Shown here: positions 49,959-61,048 of the stretch, piece by piece
How the letters are laid out: each line of letters opens with the position of its first letter
Numbering within the stretch: the first letter of the stretch is position 1
NCBI GenBank assembly: GCA_946902875.1
Contig: OX336359.1
Span: 4,216,001 to 4,280,000, forward strand
From: Nematopogon swammerdamellus
Taxonomy: Eukaryota > Arthropoda > Insecta > Lepidoptera > Adelidae
Direction: 5' to 3'
DNA: 64,000 nucleotides
Position numbers and translations under genes: made by a program
Notes under the pieces: generated by a model
Databases searched by the model: none
Told to the model about the DNA's origin: nothing
What the model saw: the letters and a program-made list of their open reading frames with translations, nothing else

Positions 49959-50975
49959 TAAATATACCTAATACCTACAATATTTTCGGATGCAAGTTAC
50001 CCTTCAGCTAAGCGGGATATTGTGGAAGAGAAGAACCGCCGATTGCGGAAACGTATTCCCAATTTTCTGGGTGCAGTTTTAGCCCTAAACTCGATTAGTT
50101 GCCGGAAACCTACGTCTTTGGAAATGGCGGTGCCCAGGAGGTTCAGGTGCTTCCAGACAGGTATGACGCTGACTTAGAAACTGGCTTGGAAAGCAAAAGG
50201 GCCTTCAAATCGACCTTCGCAGATAATGCGCAGCACTGAGCCTTGCTAACGTTGAAGGCGTGGGTGTAGCATTCAGGGGGCAACATATCATTGTTATACA
50301 TACGAGAGTACGGAACACGGGTTCTACACCAGTTACCCTCCAACTAGGCGGGATGTGGATTAGAAGAGGCGAAGACTTGTGTCTGAACTTGAGCAAACAC
50401 TCGGCTCTATTTCCGAATGGGCCGTAGCAACTTGGTCAAGTTAAATACCTCCAAGATACAAGTTTGCGCGTTCAGTGCGAAGAGAGCGGCGTTCACACCA
50501 GCTCCTTCCTACCAAGGCACGTCACTTAAATTTTGCGACCACCTCGGGGTCCTCCGAGTCGAATTTTCGCACGATCTAAACTTCCGGCGTGACATCGAGG
50601 GCAAGGCCGTATAAATCGCAGATTCGGTACTGCTCGCACCTATGGGATGGCTCAGTCAAATACCAGCTGGCGCCTCTGGACTCGATCCAGCGTCGAGCCG
50701 TGCGAATAGTAGGTGACTCCCAAATGTCCCGCGATCTAAAACCACTGCAACTCCGTAGGAATACATAGCTAAATCAGAGCCTGTTGAAATACAAACAGAG
50801 AGAAATATTTTCCCCCAATTACAGTCTCGGGTCCTTCAACCTGGGCACCTGTCAGGCCGGCATGGCATTCGCAGCCTCCGCATGCTACCGAATGTCCATG
50901 GGCATCGCTAGACACCTTATGGGTGGCTCGGCGCCACATGTCGCGCTTACTATAAAAATAATATCAGTAGCTTTG
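49959..50975. pseudogene. LINE fragments in both orientations (unit 2)
   Basis: Plus strand 50330-50780: SEQTLGSISEWAV-like, SKIQVCAFSAKRAAFTPAPS, FCDHLGVLRVEFSHDLNFRR, SHLWDGSVKYQLAPLDSIQR-like. This is the RT thumb and C-terminal region, longer than in unit 1. Plus 50800-50960 gives the GSFNLGTCQAG ... GGSAPHVALT tail. Minus 50143-50343 holds SKAQCCALSAKVDL. Frameshifted and non-functional. Confidence 0.75.
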
Positions 50976-51317
50976 GCCTCGCCTTAGTGGCTTACCTGCT
51001 TCGAGTGAGTACATTATTCAACTATGTACAACCTGAAACCTCCCTCGGTCTTGGGCCTTGAACTGATTGGTTTACTTACTTACCGAATCTGCTTCACCCC
51101 AGCCAGATATATATACTTACATATACAAAGAAAATCGTGTACTTACACAGCTCAGTCTTCGGTCTTGCTCTGACTGACTTTTCATTTTACTTCAAGACTA
51201 TACATCGTTCAACTATACATAATTTGTATATATATGTAGGTACTCACTCATGCGCTATTTGCAGAAAACTTTAGTTTCAAATAGAGATCACGACAAATAA
51301 ACGGACGGATAGTATCA

Positions 51318-51609
51318 AGCCGGTACTTATATAAAAGAATAGCCCCACTGTATCTCTCCCCGTGTATGTCGTAAAAGACGACTAAGGGATATGACTTCCT
51401 TCTTATATTACTAGGTGGTAGGGTTTAACCCGCCCGTGTTGGTACCACCGCACCGCAGTGAATGAAAGGTCGGTAGAAATGGCTATGTATTTAGTGTAGC
51501 CGGTACGACCGAAGGGAAGCACTGACGTGGCACCAAGTTCACCCGGTGTTATGGGCTGACATCACGGATGTTGTAGCCTTTAGGTGATGTGTCAGATTCC
51601 ATAAAAAAA
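51318..51609 (+). mobile_element. SINE-C in unit 2, 5'-truncated
   Basis: ccggtacttatataaaagaa ... cagattccataaaaaaaa, flanked by tatcaa/atcaat. Confidence 0.85.
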
Positions 51610-51659
51610 ATCAATATACGAGTTACATACAATATTTAAAGTATGCAAACAGTTTTTAA

Positions 51660-52450
51660 AAAAGCCTAAAATAAAAAAAATTAGTTATAAAAAACTAAAA
51701 CCCGACTACGTAAAAGCTAATTATGAAAATCGTTTAAATAAAAAAAAAATAGTTATAAAAAACTAAAACCCGTCTACGAAAAAGCAAACTATGAAAATAG
51801 TTTAACTATAACTAAAAATAACAAAATAATGTTTTCCATATAATTTATCAGATACAGCATTTCTCTTTTTATATTGATTTTACCTTAGCACTAACTCTAT
51901 AAATTTTGATAAATTTATTATTTTTAACGTTCTAAATATAGAGCCGTGGTCGGGCGTTCTTCGTTCAACAAGACAAGTGAGACCGTCGTTGTGCATTATA
52001 GCCGTTGACGTTCGGTATTTACCTATGTATCTACTTATAATAATTTTAGATTGGCTCTGACTGATCTTACAAAAAGATGCCAGTATGACACAATAGCGAT
52101 GGCCGTCCTAAGTTCCGCGCTCTAATAATGCACGAAGAGGGCCTCACTTGTCTTGTTGAACGAAGAACGCCCGACCACGGCTCTATATTTAGAACGTTAA
52201 AAATAATAAATTTATCAAAATTTATAGAGTTAGTGCTAAGGTAAAATCAATATAAAAAGAGAAATGCTGTATCTGATAAATTATATGGAAAACATTATTT
52301 TGTTATTTTTAGTTATAGTTAAACTATTTTCATAGTTTGCTTTTTCATAGACGGGTTTTAGTTTTTTATAACTATTTTTTTTTTATTTAAACGATTTTCA
52401 TAATTAGCTTTTACGTAGTCGGGTTTTAGTTTTTTATAACTAATTTTTTA
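51660..52450. repeat. Large inverted repeat (fold-back), unit 2
   Basis: Arms of about 290 bp (51665-51965 and 52165-52450) with tandem aaaaaactaaaacccg(a/t)ctacg blocks outside and gagccgtggtcgggcgttct inside. Homologous to 48150-48869 but with longer arms. Confidence 0.9.
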
Positions 52451-52897
52451 TTTATTGTGATATATTTTTAATAAATTTTACATATTTACAAGTAACTATT
52501 AATTAATTGATAAATTATTATTAACAATGATTAAATTAATAAATTATTAGTTTTAATTATAATTTATAATTATATAATTAATAAATAATTTTTTTTTACA
52601 AGCTTTTATTTCTTTCAGGAAATTCTCAAATTATCACAGGATTGAAAAACATTACTTTAACTTTAAGGATTTCAAATAACTAAATAATTAAAACCTAACT
52701 AACAATGTATAACATTGACAAAATTAAACAAATAAATAAATAAAAAAAAAATTAAAAAAAAAAAACTAAAAAACTAAATTAATTTAAACTAAAATTAAGA
52801 TAAAATAAAAAAAAATCGCCCATCTCCACTTACTCCCAAAGTGCAAATACGGCTAATCTTAATGTACATACATTCTATGTATTCATTCATTTCATAA
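52451..52897. other. AT-rich, no gene
   Basis: Mostly A/T, including tttaaaacctaactaacaatg-like sequence shared with 9500-9560. Confidence 0.4.
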
Positions 52898-53307
52898 GGG
52901 GCGGGTGGCCGAGTGGTTTGGGCATCGGTTTCTCCGGCGAGAGGTCCGAAGTTCGAATCCGTTCGGCGTGTACCAATGAGTTATTTCTGACAAAAAAAAA
53001 ATTACGTGCATACCTACACCTGCTGCTTCACCGCTCGGAACCGGTGTAAAACTGTAGGTCCCCTCCCTTGCCCTTTACTAGGTGGTTGGCTCAAATTGTA
53101 GCCGACTGGGTTGGACACCGCCGTACTGGATGTAAGATGGCCGCATATCAGCCTCGGCCGTGTTCTCCTCTAGTCCAGTATAGCCAGCAATCCAGGGAAG
53201 TCTCCGGTATGGCACCTACCTTCTCGAAGGTGATATTGGCCGGTCGGAGCATGTGCTTGGCCCCTCCGACTCAGCCAACCATACCGGATTAGATAAAAAA
53301 AAAATCA
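52898..53307 (+). mobile_element. SINE-A, full length
   Basis: ggggcgggtggccgagtggt, box B agttcgaatccg, body, ggattagataaaaaaaaa. Confidence 0.9.
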
Positions 53308-53736
53308 TTGTCGATTTATATATTTATGTGTCGTATACTTACAAAACGATTTTTATTACGACCCCTCTGTACTTTGTTTGTCGCTATGGAACCGAGCGGG
53401 TGACAACCGCAGCGACACTGTTTTTTGCTAAAACAGGCAGGTAAATGTATTTTTTTTTGTAAGATCGGACTCTGTATTAATTAATTTTTGTTTGTGTTTT
53501 TATAGTCATTCAAAATAAAGTCACCTCAAGCCTCACATTGAAGAGTAAAAGTGTACGAATTGCCGACTGTTGGCCTTAATTCGAAGTTTCACACATATCG
53601 CCATATAGGTATATATCATTTTCAAAATGTTTGGTCGTTGAAAGAAACATGCAATACGTGGCGTTAGCACTCTGTAGGTATGTGCTCAGTTATATCCTAC
53701 AATTTACATTAACACTAATTTATTTTATAAAAATGT

Positions 53737-54231
53737 ATAAAATAAAAAAATTAAAATCGAACCCTAGAGTTGAAGGCGGTCGGTTATTTTTGCTTGCTTT
53801 AGCACCACCGCCTTCAACTATAGGGTTCGATTTTTATTTTTTTATTTCATACATTTTTGAAGGCGGTTTTTATATTTTTTTAAATAGTTTTTTATTTTAC
53901 AGTTTTTTTAGTAATTTTTATTTGATATTAATGTACTCGACGGAATCGCTCGGCCTTCGGCCTCGCGATTCCGCCTCGCTTTCCAATCCGATCTTGACCA
54001 AAATAATGTACTCGGCGGAATCGCTCGGCCTTCGGGCTCGCGATTCCGCCTCGCTTTCCCATCCGATCTTGACCAAAAAAAATGGGACCACCTTGGAGCT
54101 AGACTGATCCGAACACAAAAATAATCATCGAAATCGGTTCACAATTGGGGAAGATATTGCTGAACATACATAAAAAAAAATACAAACAGCCGAACATAGA
54201 ACCTCCTCCTTTTTTGAAGTCGGGTAAAAAA
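53737..54231 (+). repeat. Dispersed element with hairpins (copy 1)
   Basis: Inverted pair aaatcgaaccctagagttga / ttcaactatagggttcgatt (53755-53833). Two 73-bp direct units each hold the hairpin ggaatcgctcggcc-ttc-gg(c/g)c. The end is aacctcctccttttttgaag. Copy 2 is at 61585-61950. 53308-53736 before it holds nothing recognised. Confidence 0.7.
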
Positions 54232-54279
54232 TCAGTGAACACTATAAATAAAATAAATCTGTAATATAAATATAAAGTA

Positions 54280-54939
54280 ATGGGAACACTTTTAGATAAC
54301 CACACAGTAAGAATATCCGTTGCTCTACGAGTGGGTGCGAAGGTGTGCCAACCACACGTCTGTGTTTGTGGTACTGACGTCGACCCGTTCGGCCACCATG
54401 GACTAGCATGCCAGCGCAGTGCCGGTCGTCGGTCTCGACATAGCAACATCAATCTTCTTATAAAGAGGGCCCTTGCCACAGCGGACTTTCCCAGTCTGCT
54501 GGAACCACCAGGCCTATGTCGGGACGACGGAAAGAGGCCTGACGGCATGACCTTAGTCCCATGGAGCCGGGGAAAGGCTTTAGTATGGGACGCGACGTGT
54601 GCTGACACCTTCGCACCTACCCATATTGCCGGCTCGTCCAATTCGGCTGGCTCCGCCGCTCTAGGTGCACAAAACCAGAAAATTAAAAAATACGTTGGCT
54701 TGCGCGGCCACTTCGAATTCCTGGCCTTTGCTGTGGAAACACTTGGCGTGTGGTCACCCGACGCAAGGACTTTCGGGAACGTCCTAGGAAAGCTCCTTAT
54801 TGATAAGTCTGGTGACCGACGCGCCAAGTCTTTCTTTTTTCAGCAAATAGGCCTAGCCATTCAAAGGGGCAACGCAGCCAGCGTATTGGGTACTGTGGCG
54901 GAGTCGGAGGAATTGGACGAAGTTTTTTACTTACAGTAA
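54280..54939 (+). pseudogene. Retroelement C-terminal fragment with R2-like restriction-type endonuclease motifs
   Basis: 219 aa, frame open to TAA at 54937. Motifs in order: VGAKVCQPHVCVCGTDVDPF, with C-x1-C-x8-H-x4-C (C..C..HHGLAC), then RRSRHSNINLLIKRAL (RH), then KRPDGMTLVPWSRGKALVWD (PD-x15-D). This is the layout of the restriction-like endonuclease of R2-type non-LTR elements: a Cys/His box, then an RH motif, then PD..D. Conserved FAVETLGVWSPDA and QRGNAASVLG follow. Related proteins are frequent as transposon-derived predictions in invertebrates. The RT part is absent upstream. It is uninterrupted, so it is either young or conserved; clade not certain. Confidence 0.6.
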
Positions 54940-55631
54940 TCTTGAATGTTAGTATTTAGTTTTTCTTTATTTATTTATTAGGTTAATTTTATCAATGTTA
55001 TACATTTGTTAGTTAGGTTTTAATTATTTAGTTATTAGTATCTTCATTTACAGCAGAAACATTAAAATATTTGAGTTTAAGTAATGTTTGCGATTTGTAT
55101 TTTTACTGTATTATATGTTCGTTAATTTATAACTTTATAACACGAAATGTCTTATCTATCAGCCATATCGACACGGTTTTCGACTATAATTATTTGGATT
55201 GTTATATAAACTGATAAACAGATAGACACACTGATAAATCGACAGACTGACACACTGACTGATAAACTAACAGACCGACAGAAGTGACAGACACACACAA
55301 GTCTATACCATCGGCAAAAACAAACTCACAATCAGAACTTTGCATTTTATAATTAGTAAAGAATAGAAGATATTATAAACAAGAAACGCGTGGATGCTAC
55401 CATACAAATGCGAGCCAGCAGCGGCTGCAATACGCGATAATGCATCGCGGTCGAATGCCGTCCCACAATGAAGAGTATTAAAGCAGCAGTAGCCAGTATG
55501 CACAATGTTGGATGTTAACTCTGAATGGGGTTTGCGTTTTCCTAAATGATGTTTGGTTAAACAGTGCGTGCTGCCCGGGGTGTGTGTCGGTTTGTTCGCA
55601 TGTGCGATGTGCTGTGTATAATTTTAGTATA
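54940..55631. other. AT-rich; degenerate GACA tract
   Basis: 55195-55300 has many gatagacacactgata/gacagactgacac words. 55303-55560 has no recognised feature. Confidence 0.4.
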
Positions 55632-55885
55632 ATTTCCTTTTTCCTTCCTTCCTTCCTTCCTTACCTTTAATAAAATCCAACGTCTGCTTTCTGTCTGTCT
55701 GTCTGTATGTCTGTCTGTCCGCTTATAACTGGAGAACCACTGAACCGATTTTAATATAAAAAATTCTACGGATAGCTTCATTCTCCCATCAACTATAGGC
55801 TACTTTACTATCACGCTAAATGGCTTATGAGGTTAGCAGATAAGTCAAATATGAGAGCGGGCGGAGCCGCGGGCACAGCTATTAG
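55632..55885 (+). repeat. Dispersed repeat, second copy of 33230-33485
   Basis: tccttccttccttccttacc, aaaatccaacgtctgctttc ... gagccgcgggcacagctatt. Confidence 0.65.
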
Positions 55886-55922
55886 CTATAAATGTTGAAA
55901 TTATATTTTATTCAAATAGTAT

Positions 55923-56010
55923 CGCTGAAGGCCGGGACTGAAGGACTGGAGGAAATTTGGAGAGGCGTATGTCCAGCAGTGGACGCTTACATGCTGACTG
56001 ACTGACTGCC
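55923..56010 (+). mobile_element. RTE 3' end fragment with (CTGA)n tail
   Basis: tgaaggccgggactgaagga ... gtccagcagtggacgcttac then tgactgactgactg. Plus-strand counterpart of 33613-33700. Confidence 0.82.
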
Positions 56011-56756
56011 AATTTCGATATATTCTATTCTATTGTAAAGTTTTTTTTAGATATTTTAGTTTTAAATCCAAAATGAAGAGGAAAGAAATAACGGAGCAAT
56101 TATTTAATTTTGCCTAAACCAAATTTCTAAAATTAAATAAAACAAACATTTAAATAAAAAAAAAATTAATTCTAATTAAAATCTAAAATTTCATATTAAG
56201 ATTATAAATATAATTACATTTTGTCTCTCTGATTGTCGTGACTATGGCTGGCTTAAACATTGGATTTAAAACAGAAAAGAAGAAAATTTGTATGGTACAA
56301 AATTAAAAAGCTAACCTAATGAAATTATTACAACTTCAAATTACGTCTCTTAAAAAGTTTGAAATAAAAATTAAATTACAAATTTCAAGGAACCCCGCCA
56401 CATCAACAATCCTTCAAACGTGAAAAATAACATCCGCTTAGTTAATTAACGGCGTCGTCGGGGGATCCCTAATAAAAAAATTACTCGGTCCCCCGACGCC
56501 TTCATTTAACTAAGCGGAAAATATTTTTTACATTTTAATTATTGTTAATTATTCATGTGTCTCAAGAATAATTTCCTGCTTTACTCAAATATATACAAAC
56601 GTGTGTGCTTGCACGCACACTTGATTTAATGCCAGTATCTACTGCGCATTATTTCGCAAATCGGGTTTATTTCATGCACGCGCGGAAATATAGCTCTGTC
56701 GTCCGTTTTCAGCTATTGTCGCTGGAATATGTCCATCCAGTAATATTCTGTCCGAA
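56011..56756. repeat. AT-rich sequence with a small fold-back
   Basis: 56437-56520: ccgcttagttaattaacgg / cttcatttaactaagcgg arms with cgtcgggggatcc / ggtcccccgacg. Rest unassigned. Confidence 0.6.
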
Positions 56757-56872
56757 GGCAGTACAGCACAGCAGAACAGAGCAGAGCAGAGCAGAGCAGA
56801 GTACAGTACAGCACAGTACAGAACAGTACAGTGCAGTGCAGTACAGTACAGTACAGTACAGTACAGTCACAA
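56757..56872 (+). repeat. Pentanucleotide satellite, block 1
   Basis: Variants of (RCAGT/AGAGC)n: cagagcagagcagagcag then acagtacagtacag. Confidence 0.95.
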
Positions 56873-57057
56873 ATCAGCACATGCGTGTCTAGGCAGTGGC
56901 AAACATTTTTGTACAGACAAAGTGGACATTGAAAAAATTTCCAGTGAAGTTTCTTGTCAGTTCTTCTTCGCTGTGATAATCGAACTGGCGGAATGTTACA
57001 ATGTAAATATGACAAATCTGAGCGCAGTGTACTGCCAATAGATGCTAAATAAACAGT

Positions 57058-57570
57058 ACAGTACAAATAAACAATAAAGTACAGTACAGTACAGTGCAGT
57101 ACAGTACAGTACAGTACAGTGCAGTGCAGTGCAGTACACCGCAGCGCAGCCCAGCGCACCGCAGCGCAGCGGAGCGGAGTGCAGTGCAGTGCAGTGCAGT
57201 GCAGTGCAGTGCAGTGCAGTGCAGTGCAGTGCAGTGCAGTGCAGTGGAGTGCAGTGGAGTGGAGTGGAGTGGAGTGGAGTGGAGTGAAGTGGAGTGGAGT
57301 GGAGTGGAGTGGAGTGGAGTAGAGTAGAGTAGAGTACACTAGAGTACAGTACAGTGCAGTACAGTACAGTACAGTACAGTACAGTACAGTACAGTACAGT
57401 ACAGTACAGTACAGTACAGTACAGTACAGTACAGTACAGTAAAGTGGAGTGGAGTAGAGTGGAGTGGAGCGGAGCGAAGCGCAGTGCAGCGCAGCGCAGC
57501 GCAGCGCAGCGCAGCACAGCACAGTACAGCACAGTACAGTACAGTACAGTACAGTACAGTACAGAAGAAC
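57058..57570 (+). repeat. Pentanucleotide satellite (ACAGT)n with variant zones
   Basis: Zones in order: ACAGT, CGCAGC/GGAGC mix, GCAGT (57176-57245), GGAGT (57246-57330), ACAGT (57345-57440), GGAGT/GCAGC mix, ACAGT. Long open frames in several directions are a by-product of the 15-bp triplet period. Confidence 0.97.
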
Positions 57571-58237
57571 AATGCACTGTTAGTTTTTGCTGGGTATTAG
57601 ACAGATTATTGAGATCGGAGGTCCCTTAAAGAGGCCCCTTTTAAAAGTTAGCCTTTAATTTGGAACATTTCAATGTCAATACCACCCTCGCTACATTATT
57701 ATTAAAATTTTAGCATTAGGGGGAGATTAATATAAAATTTAAATAGTTTCTCTAATCTGCCTAATTCATAATCCTGCGTAGTCATGCGTAGGGGTGTTTC
57801 TTAATAATATATCTACCGCCCTATTGCATATACCTACGCACATATATCAGTGGATCGATCGGTCGACTGTCGTTCGTGATCATAAGCACACCTGGGCGCG
57901 GTCAGAACTTGAATGGGTGACCGCTCGTCCGTTGGAGGCTTAGCGGTTCGGGTTCTACGTAAAACTAGTAGGTCATTTCCCTTCTTACCTTACTTAAGTG
58001 TATGGTTTAATCAGTCCGAGTTAGGATAGTTGGTAAGATATATGGTATTCGATCATATATTATGGTATGGTAAAAGATTAAAGTACCTACTCGATATAAA
58101 AATTACCTAAAATTGTCTAAAACAGCTTTAACCCGCTGCTTCACGGCTTTTTGCTCACAGCTCAGGCCGCCGATGACGTATCGTTATGATTTGTAGCTTT
58201 AAACCATCTTGTGAAGTGACAGAATGTAACAGTTCTA
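57571..58237. other. SINE-B fragment and unassigned sequence
   Basis: 57849-58010 is a diverged SINE-B head (gggcgcggtcagaacttgaa; gttggaggcttagcggttcg) and start of body. The remainder has no gene. Confidence 0.5.
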
Positions 58238-58855
58238 ATGTTTCTGTTCTGTTTCTGTTCTGTTTCTGTTCTGTTTCTGTTCTGTTTCTGTTCTGTTTCT
58301 GTTCTGTTTCTGTTCTGTTTCTGTTCTGTTTCTGTTCTGTTTCGGTTCTGTTTCTGTTCTGTTTCTGTTCTGTTTCTGTTCTGTTTCTGTTCTGTTTCTG
58401 TTCTGTTTCTGTTCTGTTTCTGTTCTGTTTCTGTTCTGTTTCTGTTCTGTTTCTGTTCTGTTTCTGTTCTGTTTCTGTTCTGTTTCTGTTCTGTTTCTGT
58501 TCTGTTTCTGTTCTGTTTCTGTTCTGTTTCTGTTCTGTTTCTGTTCTGTTTCTGTTCTGTTTCTGTTCTGTTTCTGTTCTGTTTCTGTTCTGTTTCTGTT
58601 CTGTTTCTGTTCTGTTTCTGTTCTGTTTCTGTTCTGTTTCTGTTCTGTTTCTGTTCTGTTTCTGTTCTGTTTCTGTTCTGTTTCTGTTCTGTTTCTGTTC
58701 TGTTTCTGTTCTGTTTCTGTTCTGTTTCTGTTCTGTTTCTGTTCTGTTTCTGTTCTGTTTCTGTTCTGTTTCTGTTCTGTTTCTGTTCTGTTTCTGTTCT
58801 GTTTCTGTTCTGTTTCTGTTCTGTTTCTGTTCTGTTTCTGTTCTGTTTCTGTTCT
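58238..58855 (+). repeat. 11-bp satellite (TTTCTGTTCTG)n, about 56 copies
   Basis: Nearly perfect array; one clear variant (tttcggttctg near 58341). The plus strand contains no A within the array. Confidence 0.97.
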
Positions 58856-58911
58856 AATGTATCGCGTACGTAACCGAAAACATTACTATAATATTTTAAC
58901 TACCACCTAGG

Positions 58912-59150
58912 CATTGACAACGGATCTCCACGTGCCAGAATCCTGACACACTCTCTGTGTCAGGATTCACCCTCTGCCGCCTCTTCCACTCTCATAAATT
59001 GTTCAGATAGATAGCTAGAAAATACTTTATTGCTCCAGTAAACATTAAACAGTAACAAGTAGATTAGAAAATTTACATAAGGTGCTAAGGCGGACTTATC
59101 TCTTACAGAGATTTCTTACAGTGAACGTTTGGATATTTGAGATTCGATAA
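58912..59150 (-). mobile_element. RTE 3' fragment and LINE 3' UTR fragment
   Basis: 58912-58998: gacaacggatctccacgtgc ... gccgcctcttccactctc, reverse of the end of 60308-61048, with tcctgacaca/tgtgtcagga palindrome. 59005-59150: LINE 3' UTR as at 34132. Confidence 0.65.
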
Positions 59151-59296
59151 TATAGTGGAATGTAAGTAGGTAGTAGCAAAAGAGTTGAGCGTGAGAATTG
59201 AAGATAAAATAATAATAAGAATACTTATTAACAATGCATATAAGTACATGCTAGTTAAATGCAACCCATGCATGTGTTTATATATATAAATTACTA

Positions 59297-59405
59297 AATA
59301 CATGAAATGAAGGGAAGCCCTGACATGGCATCTAGTTCACCCGGTGTTATGGGCTGAAATCACGGATGTTGTAGGTGCTGTAGCCAACCGTGTCAGTTTC
59401 CACAA
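59297..59405 (+). mobile_element. SINE-B/C 3' fragment
   Basis: acatgaaatgaagggaagcc to ccgtgtcagtttccacaaaa. Confidence 0.75.
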
Positions 59406-59446
59406 AAATAAAAAAATTATATAGAATATATATATATATATATATC

Positions 59447-59690
59447 ACACACGCTGAATCCCGACAATCGGGGTAAGCAGAGTAATCGGTGTTGTGCTCT
59501 CTCTGAAGAACTCTGGTAAATTGCAGCACAACACCGACCACCACGTTTCGCAAAGTATTCGAACAAGATTCAATCGATCAAGCAGCAAGTAAGGCACGAA
59601 GACACACCTGCTGCATGACTCGGTGGAAGTACCGTGCCAAGGTGAGAGGTGGCGCTCCCGTCGCCCTTTAGCACGGCATCTTGTCCTAAT
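59447..59690 (-). mobile_element. SINE-D, head missing
   Basis: cacacgctgaatcccgacaa ... cctttagcacggcatcttgt. Preceded by (AT)n at 59425-59443. Confidence 0.82.
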
Positions 59691-59987
59691 ATAGAATATA
59701 ATGTACAAATAAATATAAATCCATACATACCTACTTCTTGGTCACGGGCTATTTACTATTTGATCATTGTACTGTGTTCGTCCTTTCACGAAGCCTTAAT
59801 TCACAGTTGACTAAATTAGTCCGTCAATTTGAATTCAAAATGTACGCCTCTAACTTTCCGCTTTGTAGTTCAACTTCCGATGCTAAAAGCTTTAAAAGAT
59901 TTAAAACTTAAGTATTTTTAGTTACTGAAATGTTTGAATGTCACTTTAGCCAATAAACACACATTATCTATACTACTGAATAAAAAA

Positions 59988-60215
59988 AAAAAATAGCCCC
60001 ACTGCATCTCTCCCCGTGCATATCGTGAAAGACGACTAAGGTATAAGGACAAGATGCCGTGCATAAGGGCAATTAGGCTAGCCACCTCTCGCCTTGGCAC
60101 TGTCTTTCCACCGAGTTATGTAGCAGGTGGGTCTTCTTGCCCTACTTCATGCTCGATAGTTATCTTGTCCTAATCTACTTTGCTAAATGTGGTGGTCGGT
60201 GTTGTGCAATTACAA
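59988..60215 (+). mobile_element. SINE-D, truncated at both ends
   Basis: aaatagccccactgcatctc ... gtggtggtcggtgttgtgca. 59691-59987 holds nothing recognised. Confidence 0.78.
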
Positions 60216-60307
60216 GAAAAAATAAATAAATGAGTGTTAAATTATTTTTACTGAGAGCAGGTACTAGGGCCACATGAAATACGAGATGCAACCGTCCGAG
60301 GAAGGGA

Positions 60308-61048
60308 ATGAAAGTGAATGTAAACAAGACGAAAGTAATGGTACTGGAAAGGAATGAAATAGTGTCCGAATGCGATGTAAGGATTGGGAATGAGAGACTG
60401 GAGCAAGTGAACGAATTCGTATGTCTGGGGAATATGTTCACACGGGATGGAAAATGTGAAGGAGATGTAGAAAAGAGAGTGAAAGCCGGCAACCAAGTGA
60501 ATGGAGCGGTGTACGCTACTATGAGCAGCCAAAGCATGTCAACTAGGGCACGTTTGGCTGTCCATGGTGGAGTGCTGGCCCCTACACTTATGTACGGGAG
60601 TGAAAGTTGGGCATGGAAGAAGAAGTACGAAAGCAGGATTAATGCTGTGGAAATGCGCGCGTTGAGGAGTATGTGTGGAGTTACAATGAAAGATAGATTG
60701 AGAAATAGTGTAGTGCGAGAGCGCTGTGGGCTGAAAGAAGATATAGTGACAAGGATTGAGAAAGGGATGCTTCGGTGGTTCGGTCATGTTGGAAGAATGG
60801 ATGATAGGAGACTAGCGAAAAAAAATTATGAAGCAAATGTGAGTGGAAGAGTCGGGAAGGGTCGCCCTAGACGCACTTACCTGGACCAGATCGGGCATGT
60901 GCTCAAAAAGGGGCAAGTGCGTAGTACCCGTAACCGACGAGCATGCATGAAGAACATTATGGGAGTGGAAGAGGCGGCAGAGGTGTGTCAGGATCGTGGC
61001 ACGTGGAGATCCGTTGTCTCTGCCTACCCCACCGTGAAACAGGCGTGA
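60308..61048 (+). CDS. RTE-type LINE ORF C-terminal part, intact frame (5'-truncated element)
   Basis: 246 codons from ATG 60308 to TGA. Motifs: MKVNVNKTKVMVLERNE (RT palm end, 'lkvN..KTKvMv'), YLGNMF-like VCLGNMFTRDGKCEGDVEKR, PTLMYGSESWAWKKKYESRI (Y..E.W), LRSMCGVTMKDRLRNSVVRE, LRWFGHVGRMDDRRLAKKNY (W.GHv.Rm.D.R), GRPRRTYLDQIG, and CQDRGTWRSVVSAYP at the end. This is the RTE-like C-terminus. The RT catalytic core and endonuclease are missing upstream. The 3' end is followed by (ATGT)n. The ATG is an internal Met; not a complete enzyme. Confidence 0.85.
   Translation: MKVNVNKTKVMVLERNEIVSECDVRIGNERLEQVNEFVCLGNMFTRDGKCEGDVEKRVKAGNQVNGAVYATMSSQSMSTRARLAVHGGVLAPTLMYGSESWAWKKKYESRINAVEMRALRSMCGVTMKDRLRNSVVRERCGLKEDIVTRIEKGMLRWFGHVGRMDDRRLAKKNYEANVSGRVGKGRPRRTYLDQIGHVLKKGQVRSTRNRRACMKNIMGVEEAAEVCQDRGTWRSVVSAYPTVKQA

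Larger units (their letters stand above)
48868..52450 (+). repeat. Tandem duplication, unit 2 (about 3.6 kb)
   Basis: Repeats the order of unit 1, from acccgactacggcgaag and (GTAT)n to the second fold-back. Unit-specific insertions are a SINE-CB (49521-49948) and a SINE-C (51318-51609). Confidence 0.85.

Noticed and set aside
53631..54107. 158-codon plus frame rich in Phe/Ile/Tyr
   Set aside because: Translation of AT-rich repeat and the doubled hairpin units (SAESLGLR repeated); no gene evidence.
56605..57629. Several overlapping Cys/Leu/Thr- or Ser/Val/Gln-rich open frames
   Set aside because: Translations of the pentanucleotide satellite; no composition or motif of a gene.
58186..58873. 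Cys/Phe/Leu/Ser/Val open frames of over 200 codons resembling membrane segments
   Set aside because: Pure 11-bp satellite read in three frames; hydrophobicity is a by-product.
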